The position numbers were made by a program, and so were the translations under genes. Under the pieces are notes generated by a model. It searched no databases. It saw only the letters and a list, made by a program, of their open reading frames with translations, and was not told where the DNA came from. Below, one piece after another: positions 45,940-57,359 of a stretch of DNA of 64,000 nt; the stretch's first letter is position 1, and each line of letters starts with the position of its first letter. The stretch spans positions 5,605,671 to 5,669,670 of the forward strand of contig CAJSYZ010000002.1 of NCBI GenBank assembly GCA_910574455.1. Direction: 5' to 3'. Source of the DNA: Trichaptum fuscoviolaceum (lineage: Eukaryota; Basidiomycota; Agaricomycetes; Hymenochaetales; Trichaptaceae).

Positions 45940-46740
45940 AGTAAGCGCCGGCGCTTACTACGGTTGCACATGCGCGCGTTGCCCGTCCTCGTCCTTTTCT
46001 CCCACTTTCACGACAGCAACGTCGTTTACCTCATCTCATCTCACTCCTTTTCTTTCATGTCGTTCTACAACTTGCGCGGTATGTGTACCAATGAAAATTT
46101 GTTGGCGCGAAGGAGCAGGAAGGCCGCGAAGGAGCAGGAAGGCTGCAAATGTGGCAGGTGCGTTAGACCGATTCCTGCACTTCTTGCCGTGAAAGCTGAC
46201 TATCACATTAAATATTACCTTTAGGAGCGGCGTAAGGACGCGAACCTGCACCCTCATCTTCATTGCAAGAACCTGAAGCACCGGGACGATCGCAATCACG
46301 AGCAAGAGTCAAATGGCTCGGGTTCAAACAGCATGCCCCACGGCCTAATCCCCATCCACAGCTCATTCATTGTTGCAGCTTCTCCTTGGCATCTGCTCTA
46401 CAGTAATAGTGATAACGTGCGCAAGCGGCTGGCTTTGTGCGTCCGATACCGCTTGCCGTACGATATCCTGGTTCAAACCAGTCTCTTGGTGATGACGGGC
46501 GCTGGACGATGACCGACGATCTGGCAGTCAACATTGAGTGTGATGATAGATTACAACGAGCAGCCGATCTGCTTGCTGCAGGCCAAGCACCATTCTGGTC
46601 GAGCAACTCAAGACTGGGACAACCCCGCGCACGAAGTCGTCGATCAACGCTGCTGTGGCTGCGCGGGAAAGGGAGAAGAAGGTATGTGTGTCTCCCATGA
46701 ATCCGTTCCACCAAATGCACCTTGACTCATTTTTGCATCT
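45940..46740. other. GC-rich coding-like island inside the transposon
   Basis: Base composition changes sharply from the AT-rich surroundings, and several overlapping frames stay open for 60-97 codons. No frame was recognised as a known protein. Possibly a captured host exon set, as for the Hsp70 piece further on. Confidence 0.35.
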
Positions 46741-47042
46741 TCTAGGCTGGTAAACAACCGCATATCTATCAAAGAGAGTTTACACACGGGTAATGCGATG
46801 ATAGTACTGCGGCATCCTGGAAGAGCCTTTGTGACTGCGCACGATCTTCGTGATCGGCGCTTCGCAAAGGCTAAAGCTTGTATGTTTGTTGTTTCTTTTC
46901 TTTGCTTTTAAATTATGTATATTACTATTTAAATACAATATTTAATGTGTATACATTTGAAACACAAAACAATTGCGTGAAAAGAGTGAAGATTATAATT
47001 TATAGACATTGTCAAAGGTGTCCTTCGACACGCCCGTGCCTC

Positions 47043-47100
47043 AAAAGTGTGTCCGGCGATTCCCGGAGCATTCATCCGAGGCATCGCCGGACACACTTTT
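47043..47100. repeat. perfect 18-bp inverted repeat with 22-nt loop
   Basis: AAAAGTGTGTCCGGCGAT at 47043-47060 and its exact complement at 47083-47100. GC-rich stem ends in AT-rich transposon interior; probably the remains of a tiny nested insertion. Confidence 0.8.
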
Positions 47101-48189
47101 CTCTCAAAATTAAAACAATCTCTCGAGTACAATTCAGGCACAATATGTTAGACAAATAACATAATCTGAAAGTAAATTCTAATATTTTTAATAGTAGCAG
47201 TCATGTACTTTGATGTTGTGTAATAAGTAAAACAGTGGTAAAAAGTGCTATTCTTGCAGTATTTATTCATTTGTATATTTTTGAGTGAATCTGAGACTTC
47301 CATAATTTGTACGATACGACTACTCTACATTATAAAGAAATCTAAAAAAGAATTATGAGGATAGATAGAGTGGAAGTGGTTGAACTCGAAAGTGGTGCTT
47401 CGAATGCATCACTTCGAGTGAAACTTGTACACATGTCTTCGACTCTCGGACTGATTTGTTTACTTCACAACTGTTTTCTTAGTAACTTCCATTCTAACAC
47501 CTGATTTTGTTTCATTAAAGCCTCTTTTATTGCTATGTAACATATCTGTATTTTTTAATCATCATTAATATAGTGAAACTAGCTGCAAATGTTCAATTTT
47601 GACTCAAAAGTGCTCAAAATGGCCCATTGTAGAGATTGTTTCATTTTTGTAGCCTTTTGTAAAGCTACATTAAGGTCCATACTTTTCTGAGAGCTTCAAT
47701 GATATCAATTGAGTAATAAAACAAAGTTCTAAGGCGATCAGAGGAATGCAAGATAAAAGAGAAATCAAAGAATTGTAGGAAATATGCATGAATCATGCAT
47801 TTCTATTGTAGTCTTACTATGTACCCTTTACATCGCATCCTGTAGCCTCCGTTTTTTTTTGTATACATACATAAGCATGTAGTACACCTCACACGGGTCT
47901 GTGCCTGAGCTCAGTATGCGTATATTAAATTCAAGACGTATGTTATTGATATGTTTGAGGCAGAAAAAAGTCTGAGACATACCATATATAGTAAATTCAC
48001 GCGGTTCTCAGAGTCGTGGCGCGCTATCTGCACGCATCACAAACGTCGTCTCTCTCTCTTTCTTCACTGTTCTTCACGCTCTCAGAGCTATGGATGACGG
48101 GCAAGAAGGCATTTGCTTCGCGCAAACGCCGTCTTGCTTCTGCTTCCGCAGCTTCTCGCCTCTCGGGCGCGAGCTGTATGCCGCAAGCG

Positions 48190-48457
48190 CAGCTTTCAAG
48201 ACCTCAAGTCTTATTCCTACCACCTCCGTAACTCTTTGAACGACGAGAAGCTCAAGGACAAGTTCGAGCCCGAGGACCCGGCCATGCTAGAGGCTACCGT
48301 CAACGAGACAATCTCATGTCTCAACTCCTCGCATGCAGCATCGAAGCAGGAGTATGAGGAGAAGCACACGGATCTAGAGAGTGTCGCGAACCCCTTCATG
48401 CGGAAGTTCTTCTCCGGTGCGGGCAGTGCATTCCCTGGCGGTGCGTCATTCCATTAG
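48190..48457 (+). pseudogene. captured C-terminal fragment of cytosolic Hsp70
   Basis: The frame here reads SYSYHLRNSLNDEKLKDKFE, then AMLEATVNETISCLNSS, EEYEEKHTDLESVANPFMRK and a Gly-rich end (GAGSAFPGG). This matches in order the helical lid and tail of SSA-type cytosolic Hsp70 chaperones. The ATPase and peptide-binding domains are absent, upstream sequence does not continue the Hsp70 frame, and the EEVD terminus is missing. It lies within the TIR transposon, so it is a transduplicated or captured host fragment. Intact Hsp70 must be elsewhere. Confidence 0.85.
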
Positions 48458-48550
48458 AATTTAGCTCGTCTATGCGACGATGAGTAGCACATCAGATTTG
48501 ACTGACAGTGGCTCGTTTTTTCTTACAGTTCTGCCACACCCCATTGAGCC

Positions 48551-48877
48551 GTGCGTGATAGACGCTTGCGAGCTCTCTTACTTTCCCGTGTTCTGCAACC
48601 CCCCGCATTCCTTCCGCGCACTTTGTGCGCCTCGTCGCACATGTCCTCGTGGCCACTCGACAGCGATGAAGACCACGGCCTTCAAGTTGGCTGGCAAGCC
48701 TCAATTGCCGAGCTACGTGGTCCGCCTATCCTCAAGCAGATCCTCCGCAAGCAGCCCACCTTCCTCGACCTCGCCGCAAACGAAATCGAGCTGCGCATCT
48801 TTGCTGAGGACGAGGAGGCCGCCGACTTCGAACCAGTCGCCCGCAGAGATAAACAGTGGCAGCGCGTCTGGGAGTGA
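48551..48877 (+). other. open frame downstream of the Hsp70 fragment, unknown
   Basis: A frame of 108 codons ends in an acidic, helical stretch (ANEIELRIFAEDEEAADF). Composition is coding-like, but no family was recognised. Probably another captured piece, or read-through of the Hsp70 flank. Confidence 0.25.
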
Positions 48878-49102
48878 GAAGCAAAGGCCCGCGCGCCGCG
48901 CTTCTCCTCACCTGCGGTGCACTTGTATGGCACTGAGAATGAGCGGCCTCGGGCTAGCGCGAAGAAGCACCGCTCTGCCTCAGTTGTCAATACCTCTGAT
49001 GAGGAAGATAATTTGTCTTAACTATGATCTTGTTGTTTGCTTGTAGCTCTTACTCGTCTTGATGCAATTTAATAAAGTTTTCAAACTATCTCTCTCATTG
49101 AA

Positions 49103-49457
49103 TTTGCTTCTATACAAGGAACTAAATACAAAGCAAAAAAAACGAGCCTAAATAAATAAGAAATGAGTGAGCTAGTCGAGCTCGACGTTGGCGAACGTCG
49201 AGCTCGCTGTCTGTGACGACGCGGGGGCCGTGTGACCCTGGGTGGTGGCGCGCCAGGGTTTATCGGCCACCGCCGAGGCTAGTCACGCGTCGTCTAGACC
49301 CGGCTTGCTGTAGCCAGGTCTAGGTGACGAAGACCTCCCCGGTTCCAGCGGTACTAACCACAGTATAGGGGAGGCCTGCTTAGTGACTCTAATTAGAAGG
49401 GCACAAGGGTCCCTTATCCCTTTCTAATTAGAGTCACCACGGTGGGTACCCCAGGTG
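49103..49457. repeat. terminal inverted repeat, right
   Basis: Inverted partner of 45341-45705, ending CCCCAGGTG. Confidence 0.9.
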
Positions 49458-49465
49458 CCTGACTC
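49458..49465. repeat. 8-bp target-site duplication, right
   Basis: CCTGACTC, identical to 45333-45340. Confidence 0.92.
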
Positions 49466-49632
49466 GGAGATGGCGTGAGAATACTAGTAGTATCCGGAAG
49501 CAATTATACATATTATTAGGTACTTGAACAGAGGATGAGAAATGCCAACAAAATCGATATAAGGTAAAGATTAGTCCTACGAATCAGATTGTTTCTGAAA
49601 AGTGAATCTAGCGTAGGAACGTTTGCTGATGT

Positions 49633-52600
49633 TTAAGGGCTAATGGATGAAAGGTAGTCGGACGAAGCAGGTAGATCGCTCATAGCCTCCAAGCGCGCAT
49701 TTAACACAAGGTTGAGTAGATCCTGAAAGTATCGCTTATTAGTAGGGAGATGTAAATCCGACAAGCATCTGATACGCACAATTCGTCCTTGCCCGATAAG
49801 TGCAGCAAATCCAACAAATCGCTCATCAGGAGTCATTTGGAAGAACTGCTCGAGGCTATAGCATCGAAGAATGACGGCGGCACTGAATGCATTCATTCCT
49901 TGCATGGACGCCAGCTCACGTTCGCCCTGAATGTCTCATACATAAGATTTTCGTGTCCGAGACATGGATGATCTCGTACCTCTTGCTCCTCTGCCCCGAT
50001 GTAAGAAGTAAAGTCCACAATGGAGTCTCTCAAGGCAATGTCTCCAAAGTTCCGTACATGCATTGCAGACTCTTCAACAGAGTCCGCGAATGCTAGGTCC
50101 ACTTTGCAGGTCGAACTCTTCTCGCCAAGCCCTTCCCGAAGAGCCAAATCGCGCCTGACCTTTTTCACAGCTTTGATTACAGGCGGGCTATATGCGTACG
50201 GCATGTCACGAGAGTCGGCAGCCTTTGCAAGTTTCGTTCGATACAAAAGTGCTCGAGGGAATGCCTCAAGTATGAGAAGGATCCGTGAAAATGAAAATGA
50301 GTGCGTCGAGAGCGAGGCAAGGAGGGTCTGATACTGCGTCTGGGATGGCAAGGCAGCTAAGGAGAAGAAGACAACAGCGCAATGTGGGGAGGGAATGATG
50401 CTGACTTCCACAGGTGCATCAAGCGAGGAGACAGCCTGATCAGGGATAGAAGCAATGCCGAGCGACGTCAGATATTCCCTATCAACGACCCGAACTGCAC
50501 AAAGATTCGATTCTAGGAGATGAAGAAGCGACCGCTTTTGTAAAAGATCCAGGGAGACAAGATAAGTATGCTGAGTCGAAGGATCATTCCAGTCTTCAGG
50601 TAGTGGTAGAGCCTTTATTTCAGCAACGAAATCCGCGGGCGCCCAGCGATCAAAAGACTCTTCTTGGAGCTGCTCAGCAGGCTCTTGCGCTTCTTTAAGG
50701 GGTTCCTGAGGATGTGGGGAAGATATGACATTCTCAGGGAGGAGGTTATTCCCCTTACCCCTGTGGTAGAGAAACGAGGAAAGCTGAAGTCTTTCAGTGA
50801 GAATATCAGGTAAGCTATTACCACCAGCCGGCGACATGAACCTAGGAGCATCGATGGGTTCGTCAGCAGCTTCATTGACCGGTTCCATAGTTGGGTGTTC
50901 CTTGTTTGTCTCGATAGGAGCACAGAGATCTTTATTTTTTGTGCCGATGTCTGCACCAAGCTCAAGAAACTCAGGAGTTGCGCCATGTTCGAGCATATCC
51001 TGGTAAAGATTGGGTCGGCCAGCATCCCATGTCAAATTGTTGGTTGCAAGAGAGAGATCAGCAGTTCTGAACAGGACGGTGGGAGGCACGCCAGGCTTTC
51101 GACGAGAATCATCTTGGAGAATAAGTACGTTTGGATCTATAGCACTGTTGTCCGCGTGGACATGATAGCCTTCCCAGTCATCATTTTCAGCGATAGCAAC
51201 TTCTTCGGGAAGGAGGCGGCGTCTCTTCCACTCCTGCATTACTTCATTGTCCTCTTCTGCGTGAACATCAGCTTGAAGTAATTGCTCTTGTATCACGGAA
51301 TTAGTAGGGAGTTCAGGTGTTGGTGGGTTCATAAAGCTTTCCGACCCAGAGGCAGTGCCTAAAGAATTTTGTAGCTCAGTACCGCTGGAATCTTGCGCTA
51401 TGATTGCAGAAGTCTGTCCAGATGCGGCAAGCCTTTCAGATCGAGTGAGGATGAGTGGTTGGTCGTCTTTGATGAGCATCATATTGTCAGTTATAATTTG
51501 GTCTTGATGTAAAGGTTGAAGAAACGCAGCGTCAAAAGTGGTCATCAAGTTTGGGTCCGCAGGGTCGACAAAAAGCTGCGCCTCTGCTAGAAGTACATCA
51601 AGCTGCTGATGGTTAGTAAGTTGTTCTGGAGTAAGTTGTTCTGAAGCGAATTGAGGAGGAGAGTCCGCGCCGACAAGCTCCGCATGCGTTGGGATTGTTG
51701 ATCCAAAGTTGAATGGCCTAAAGGGAATCGGTTAACGAAGATCAGACTCCAAGAAAAGCTAAGAAGCGAACCGCCAGCTCAATTCCAGATTCAACGACTT
51801 CAAGCCCACTACTTTCTTGAGTGGCACCAACGTGCTCGCATCTGCATGGACAAGTTCTTTCACGGTGTTGGGAATCACCCGACTGTGATCCTTCTTCCTA
51901 TGCGATGCGTTGTGTATGTATGCGTTTGGAGGTGAGAGAAAGGGGACTAGAAGCATGGCGGTCTCAGCAATCAACGTATACAGAGAACCAAGATCGGCTC
52001 ACCCTCCATAAACATGGACTCTTTTGAATCTAGTTTCTCTCTCATTATGAAGTCTTGAGCCTTTTCATTCTTCACCGCCTTACACAACCGCTTCATGTCT
52101 TTCCCAATACCGTCATCAGCACCCTCTGAAAGGTATTGGCCTTCGGTCAGTTGAACAGATTCCGACGACACCTCGGAAGAAGGATCCGATGGAGGCTGTC
52201 CGACCATCGAGATTGATATGGGAGGCGAGGAAGGTCTCATGCGTCGGTTGGTCACAGAGTCGTCCGATGCAGGGTTTGCAACACGAACGCGAGGATTTGA
52301 TGGCAAATGCGAGAGCATGAATGACGAGAAGCTTGCAGGTGGAGGTGGTCAGTCGTACACTGGCGCAGCGACAGTATATGCTAACCTTTCTCCCTTTCTC
52401 CGCGTGGAAGATGAACCCTGCAGCCGTTCCGACCGAGGGAAAAGTGGCTCATCTACACTGAAATCAGCGAGGTCGCAGAGAGCTGAGGAGAGGAGCGGGG
52501 TGCATGCCTATTTTGGAGCCCTGAAGAAGCTTGGCACGAGCAGGCAAGAAACTGGGTGAAGACGGCATCCACATATCATCCTCTAACTCGTCGACTTCAC

Positions 52601-53839
52601 TACCATCCGACGCAAGTGAGGGAGTACCCGGACCTGCCGACGGAGAGGAGAGGAGAGCAGCTAAGGGAAACGCTTTGAGTTATAATGGGAGGTGACGTAG
52701 AAATGCTATTCACTTACTCCACCCGTTAACCAGAACCATGTTCGCTTCAGCCAGTTCTGCGTCAACCTTCGGTACTTCAACCGTTTTTAGCAGGCCTTCG
52801 ACGTCTCCTAGGCCTTCAGTCAGTCTAGATCTCTTCCGCTTTTCTACCGCACCCTTGTTGTAAACGGCCTTTCCGTTTTCGATCCGTCTCTCTCGAGGGA
52901 ATAGTGGGGGAGACATATTCTGCAGTTTATCCTCGTGCGAAGGAGGATCGTTCTGCAGAAAAGCGGGTATATGCTTTGAGCATACGTCAAAGCCTCGTGC
53001 AGATATCTGTGCAGATGCTCGTGCCAAGAACGGAGTGCTACGGTGACACGAGAGAACAGAGTTGTGCATCTTTTCGTCCATTACGAGCCTTACGTCCCTG
53101 CGCCTTAAAGTATTAGATTTCTTTGGGTAAGTATGATGCCTCTGAGACGCACATGAAGTCCTCGACCTTTCCAATATCTGGATGACTAAAGACTTCTTCC
53201 TTCGCGTTCTTGATGGACTTCGAAGTTAAGAATGATTCCAAGGACGAACCCAGCCCTGACACCTTGGCAACAAATTCCTTTGATCCAGGCTTCGGCGTAT
53301 ACCTTTGAGACGAGCGAGGTAATACAGTGTCCATTGACAGCCCCAGTTGACCTATACACCCTGATGATATGAGAGTTTAAGAGAAAGGATCTCAACATAG
53401 TCGACAAATTGCTCACCTATGTCATTTTCGTCATCCCATACTATTGTTGAGCGCTTCTGGACCTGTCCCTTCAAGCTAATTCCCAACGCAGTTTGAATAT
53501 GTCGAACGACATCTGGCTGAGTCTCCCAGAGCTCCTCGTACGGGGCAATCGTTCCCAGTTTCAACCTTGTCTTGAGTGCATCCAAAGGCTCTATGGGAAG
53601 CACGAGAGAAGTAGGATCGTGAGTTGGAATCGGTTTGAGTATATCTCGCATGATCTGAAGTATTGATTAGCAGAATTATCTCCTGTTTGGAGTTGATGGC
53701 ATACCTCAGATGATCTGTCCTGTAGATATTGAACATGGTCTATAGTGAGATGTTGCGAAACATAGTCGGAAAGAAGATCAGAGATATGGCGGCGTAAGAG
53801 ATCATCATGATGCTCTGTCGCCATTACGCTGTTTGCCAT
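49633..53839 (-). CDS. multi-exon protein with XPF/Zip2-SHOC1-like C-terminus
   Basis: Confident exons: 53839-53705, 53654-53417, 53360-53153, 53103-52718, about 51717-49980 and 49926-49633, with agreeing phases. Two or three more lie between 52660 and 51760 (VGLKSLNLELSWR is the last piece before 51717). The total is roughly 1,100-1,200 residues. The N-terminal part is helical. The middle is low-complexity and acidic. Residues from about 51548 onward end in a nuclease-like fold (PVEVSIIPSPHCAVVFFSLA; LLILEAFPRALLYRTKL; DLAFADSVEESAMHVRNFGD), followed by GMNAFSAAVILRCYSLEQFF and DERFVGFAALIGQGRI, which resembles the helix-hairpin-helix end of XPF-type proteins. Non-catalytic XPF-fold proteins of this size are typical of Zip2/SHOC1 in meiotic crossover complexes. 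The motif-level match is weak, so this identity is an inference. Confidence 0.5.
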
Positions 53840-54323
53840 GGCATGGGCGCAAGGAGTACACTGGCACTGAATAAGTTCAAGATGCAGGGACCAGTGTGAC
53901 AAAAATGTCACATCAGCTTACTACGTGACATAGCGCGTTAGCAGTCACGCGACTAGTAATTCCTCGGCAACTTAATCTGAACTGAACTGGCATTCACATC
54001 GTAAACCGAACCTCCTACTCAATCCAAGCGAGCGGAGAGTCGTATGAATAGATAGCCTTGTTACGAGGCTAATCAACCATCGTTCTTCGAGCTGTCCTTA
54101 GACGTTGTACCCGCCCACATCGCCATGTAAATGCAAGTGATGATCCTACCTATCGCTACTAGTATTGGGATGGAGTAGCCAAAACTCTACATCGGTGGGT
54201 AGTCACGAAACTCTATTTGGTCATGGTGATTTGAAACTTACAAAAGGCTGATGGAAAAAAGGAAGGCAAATAAATAGAGAAAATGATTTCTTCGCACTTA
54301 ACAAGAAAATCTGCGGGAGCACC
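53840..54323. other. intergenic, no gene seen
   Basis: Promoter side of the Zip2-like gene and 3' flank of the orphan gene. Upstream in-frame Met codons (to 53911) could extend the Zip2-like protein. Confidence 0.4.
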
Positions 54324-55265
54324 TCATTTTAGACCCCTTGACTTTCCAGTACGCTTCTTCCCGTGCACAATTAGTGCTCGTCCTCGACTTCCCCTTGTAA
54401 TCGTCCTAGATGGGTACATGCTCTGACCAAGGGGTGCATTCTCGCGGTTACTCAAGGAGGTAGACCGGATGTGGCTCCGTACAGCTGGCGTACGGTGAGA
54501 TTGTTCAGGGAGAGATCTCAGAGTATTCGGGATAACTATGCTGAGCGGGCGTCGGAGGGGCTCCGAAGACGGCGGATTCTCGTCTTCTGGGCAGAGGATG
54601 GGCATAGCTGTGGAGAACGCCGGACGAACTTCGTCGAAGATGTACATGCCTTCCTCAGCATATCGTGAGATCAGAGTATTCTCCACTTCTTCCAGAATCA
54701 TCGCTAGGTGACTGTCATTTTCCGAAGGGCTCAAGACACCAGGAAGAGCACGTTCCTGCACATTCCGGTCTAGATTGCAAAGAACATCAAAAGTGTCTGC
54801 AAGGTCGCCTCCGGAGTCGTTGGTTCCCTTGCATTTGAAGTCCCATGAGTAATCGTCCGTTTCGTCCACAGAAAGCCCGTCTGTAGCTAAGCCAGGCGTA
54901 CTCGAGATCTTTGCTTGATCGACAGAAAAGATCGGAAAGACAGTCGGGGTAACAGGAGTACTCGAGCCAAAAATGACCATTGGGCGAGACATCTCCTGAA
55001 TCATTTCGCGGGGCGTTTTAGGAGTTTCTACCATGTCTATATCAAGGGAAGCGGTGCGTTTCACGATGGGACGAAGACGGAGAGCGTTAATGTTTCTGTC
55101 CCTGACTGTGCTTTGTTTCTAATTAAATACAATTTAGTTTCTCCAAGACGAAATAGAACGCGCCATTGTGGGTCTTACATTAGTTATGGAAGCATTCTGG
55201 GTAAGGATGGTCGTGACGCATGGCTGCACGAATCGAGTAGTTGAGGCGTTCGGAGTTGAGGACAT
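54324..55265 (-). CDS. orphan basic/Ser-rich protein
   Basis: Two exons: 55265-55179 (29 codons) and 55118-54324. The intron is GTAAGA...ATTAG in phase 0 and the product is 293 residues. No domain recognised. Visible features: Ser/Thr-Pro sites (ETPKTPREM, STPVTPT, KISSTPG) suggesting proline-directed phosphorylation; an acidic, helical middle (NDSHLAMILEEVENTLISRY); a basic C-terminus (RGSRGRALIVHGKKRTGKSR) of nuclear-localisation type. Composition suggests a cell-cycle- or chromatin-related protein, but that is only a guess. It lies tail-first behind the dCMP deaminase gene on the same strand. Confidence 0.6.
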
Positions 55266-55855
55266 GGTGCGGATCAGAGTGTATTGAGGTGTTGAGTAGA
55301 GTGCTGCCGCGATGTTGACGGGTGTTGCTGATGAGTGACTAGAATAGGAGAAGCACGTAGAGCTCTGGAAGTGTCAGCAGATTTGAAGGGGGTTATAATG
55401 GTCTTAGACTGAGACATTTCAGCCGAGGCTGGCAGACTGAGAGACTCCCGAAGTTTCAGCTCAAGCTGATTTAATTCGAGACCGGACTGACAACCTAGAT
55501 CTCTGAAATAACAAGCACGGACGTACAGTATGCATGCTAATGCACCAATAACACGATGGGAATAGTCAAATGCTCTTGGATGCTTTTCGAAGCACCTCTT
55601 GATGGGATGTTCGCCCAAGGAGATTTACCGATAAGCTTGGGACTGGGTTGATTTTAAATACTAAGATACAAATAGTATCTCTGGAAGTTCAGCACATACC
55701 TAACAACATCGACTATCTGATTAGAAGAAAAGTGGACCTTTCAGCTATACAACATTTGAGTGAGTGATCGATCAAAAAACAACGTACTTGATGTTTTGTC
55801 TCAGACATCGGTACAATGGTTATGTTTTATAAGTACAGTATATGTTGATGATCGT

Positions 55856-57359
55856 TTATTGAGGTGGCGAGTACTGTCTGAATTTGACTCCTGCCGTTTT
55901 GAAAACCCGAGCCGATGACGCATCCCTAGTGATGAAAGAGGTTTGAGGAGGCATTCCATGGTCATGAAGGAAACGTACATCTTATAACTGAGGTTATAAA
56001 CGACTTCTGATACACCATTCTGGACAATCTTGATTGTGCATTTCAAACATGGACATCTAATCAAAAGAGCGTAAGATTGGTTAAGAGTGAAGATTATCGG
56101 AGATTTACGTGTTGCAGTACAAAACGGCACCCTTTCCGACCCTCTCCCGGCCGGCCTCAAGAAGTGCGTTTTCTTCGGCATGGATGCACAGACATTCCTC
56201 AAAGCCATCGATGGCAGAGGGTCCGCCTTCGTTACACCTCTTGCAGCCGCCCTCATTGCAGTTAGGTACACCGCGTGGTGCCCCGTTGTATCTTACAGCA
56301 ACTTTGAGACAGACAGCTTCCGGTTGGAAAGCAGCGCTTACCCGGTTGCGATGATAGTGTGATCGCGAGTGAGGATTGCCCCCACCCTTCGCTTCATGCA
56401 ATTCGATCTGTGAGATGCCAGAACAGCGAGTTTCTAGTACGTTTTTTTTCACATTAGTTTGATGATGCACTCGAAATGACCTCAGTTCGTACCATGAAAT
56501 AGGAGTCCCAACAAGGTCTCAAGCGATCGGTGTTCATAAGATTGACAGTGTCCAGATGGACATGCAGTTGGAGGATAGTAGGGAAGGCGTTGATGACGTT
56601 GACGTGACAAAGGTGGTGACTGGCGAATAGATATGAAGACGTTATACTATCGGAGTTTGGTCCGTAAGATATCCGATCATCCTCTGCTACGAATTCTTCC
56701 AATGACATACTCGAGGCGCGCCTTTTTCATAGGTAAGCAATCGATCAGAGATGTGCAATGATGTTAACACTTACCACGTGTATCGCTTATACCTGACTAG
56801 AATGGGTGCGTCCACACTGACAAGCAACACAAACGGTCTCTTGAGGAAGACTTCCAGGACAGCGCGAGTTGTGATGTCCTCCGTAACAAAGTTTTCTCGC
56901 CAATGTCTCGTGATGTACTCTAGCAGTAGCTCCTTGCTGAAGAAAACAAGACTATCGTCTGAATCTCTGGCGGCGTATGAATCAAGAGAGGTGTTCGTGA
57001 GGCTCGATGTCATCGACAGAAATGACGCGGGTGTATTGAGGAGTGGATCACCGATTTCATGACTGACTGTAACTTGTTGTCCATCTAAGGTTTCGGTATC
57101 CGAGCCTTGTTGAGATTTGTTCAAGGGACTCTTAACTTGCTGTTGTTCCAAGGGCTCAGAGGAAACAGTAGAGGTTGACTATCAATACATCAAACATCAC
57201 TGTCATAATGGAACAATGTCAGACGCTTCTCACAGTTTCACCTTCAAGTTGCTTGGTTCGGTCAATTAGTCGCACATGCTTGAACTCCTTATACTGAATG
57301 AGGTAATCCTTTACTGCGCTTTTGCCGGATGACCTGGTTCCAATTATGACAATGAACAT
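55856..57359 (-). CDS. DCD1: deoxycytidylate (dCMP) deaminase
   Basis: Seven exons: 57359-57234, 57178-56775, 56709-56493, 56433-56342, 56291-56109, 56056-55979 and 55925-55856. All phases agree and the product is 389 residues. The enzyme deaminates dCMP to dUMP, feeding dTMP synthesis. The C-terminal half has the zinc-dependent cytidine/deoxycytidylate deaminase site: CLCIHAEENALLEAGRERVG (zinc His and catalytic Glu), CPCLKC (two zinc Cys), and the allosteric/substrate segment GYNGAPRGVPNCNEGGC. The N-terminus has the P-loop-like fold of eukaryotic Dcd1 with an intact Walker-A pattern (GTRSSGKS, 7-14). Between them is a Ser/Thr-rich insert encoded by the start of exon 2. Exon 3 may hide one further in-frame intron. 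Confidence 0.95.

Larger units (their letters stand above)
45341..49457. mobile_element. 4.1-kb TIR transposon carrying host gene fragments
   Basis: A 4117-bp element with perfect 8-bp target-site duplications (CCTGACTC) and terminal inverted repeats of about 365 bp (45341-45705 and 49103-49457) that begin CACCTGGGGTACCCACC. The repeats differ at few positions near the ends and more towards the inside. Within each repeat a smaller inverted pair (GTGACTCTAATTAGAA ... TTCTAATTAGAGTCAC) can fold a subterminal hairpin. No transposase was recognised. The interior alternates AT-rich noncoding DNA with GC-rich coding-like islands (45940-46740 and 48000-49020); one island is the tail of an Hsp70 gene. 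It therefore looks like a non-autonomous element that picked up host sequence, in the manner of Pack-type elements. The 8-bp duplication points to hAT-like or related transposases. Confidence 0.92.

Noticed and set aside
46440..46480. tRNA-like B-box word GGTTCAAACC
   Set aside because: No A-box at the right distance and no cloverleaf could be drawn.
45341..49457. LTR retrotransposon
   Set aside because: The ends are inverted, not direct, repeats, with 8-bp duplications and no gag/pol motifs.
55274..55618. 114-codon minus-strand frame upstream of the orphan gene
   Set aside because: It ends just before the orphan gene start and shows no motif; more likely leader or intergenic DNA.
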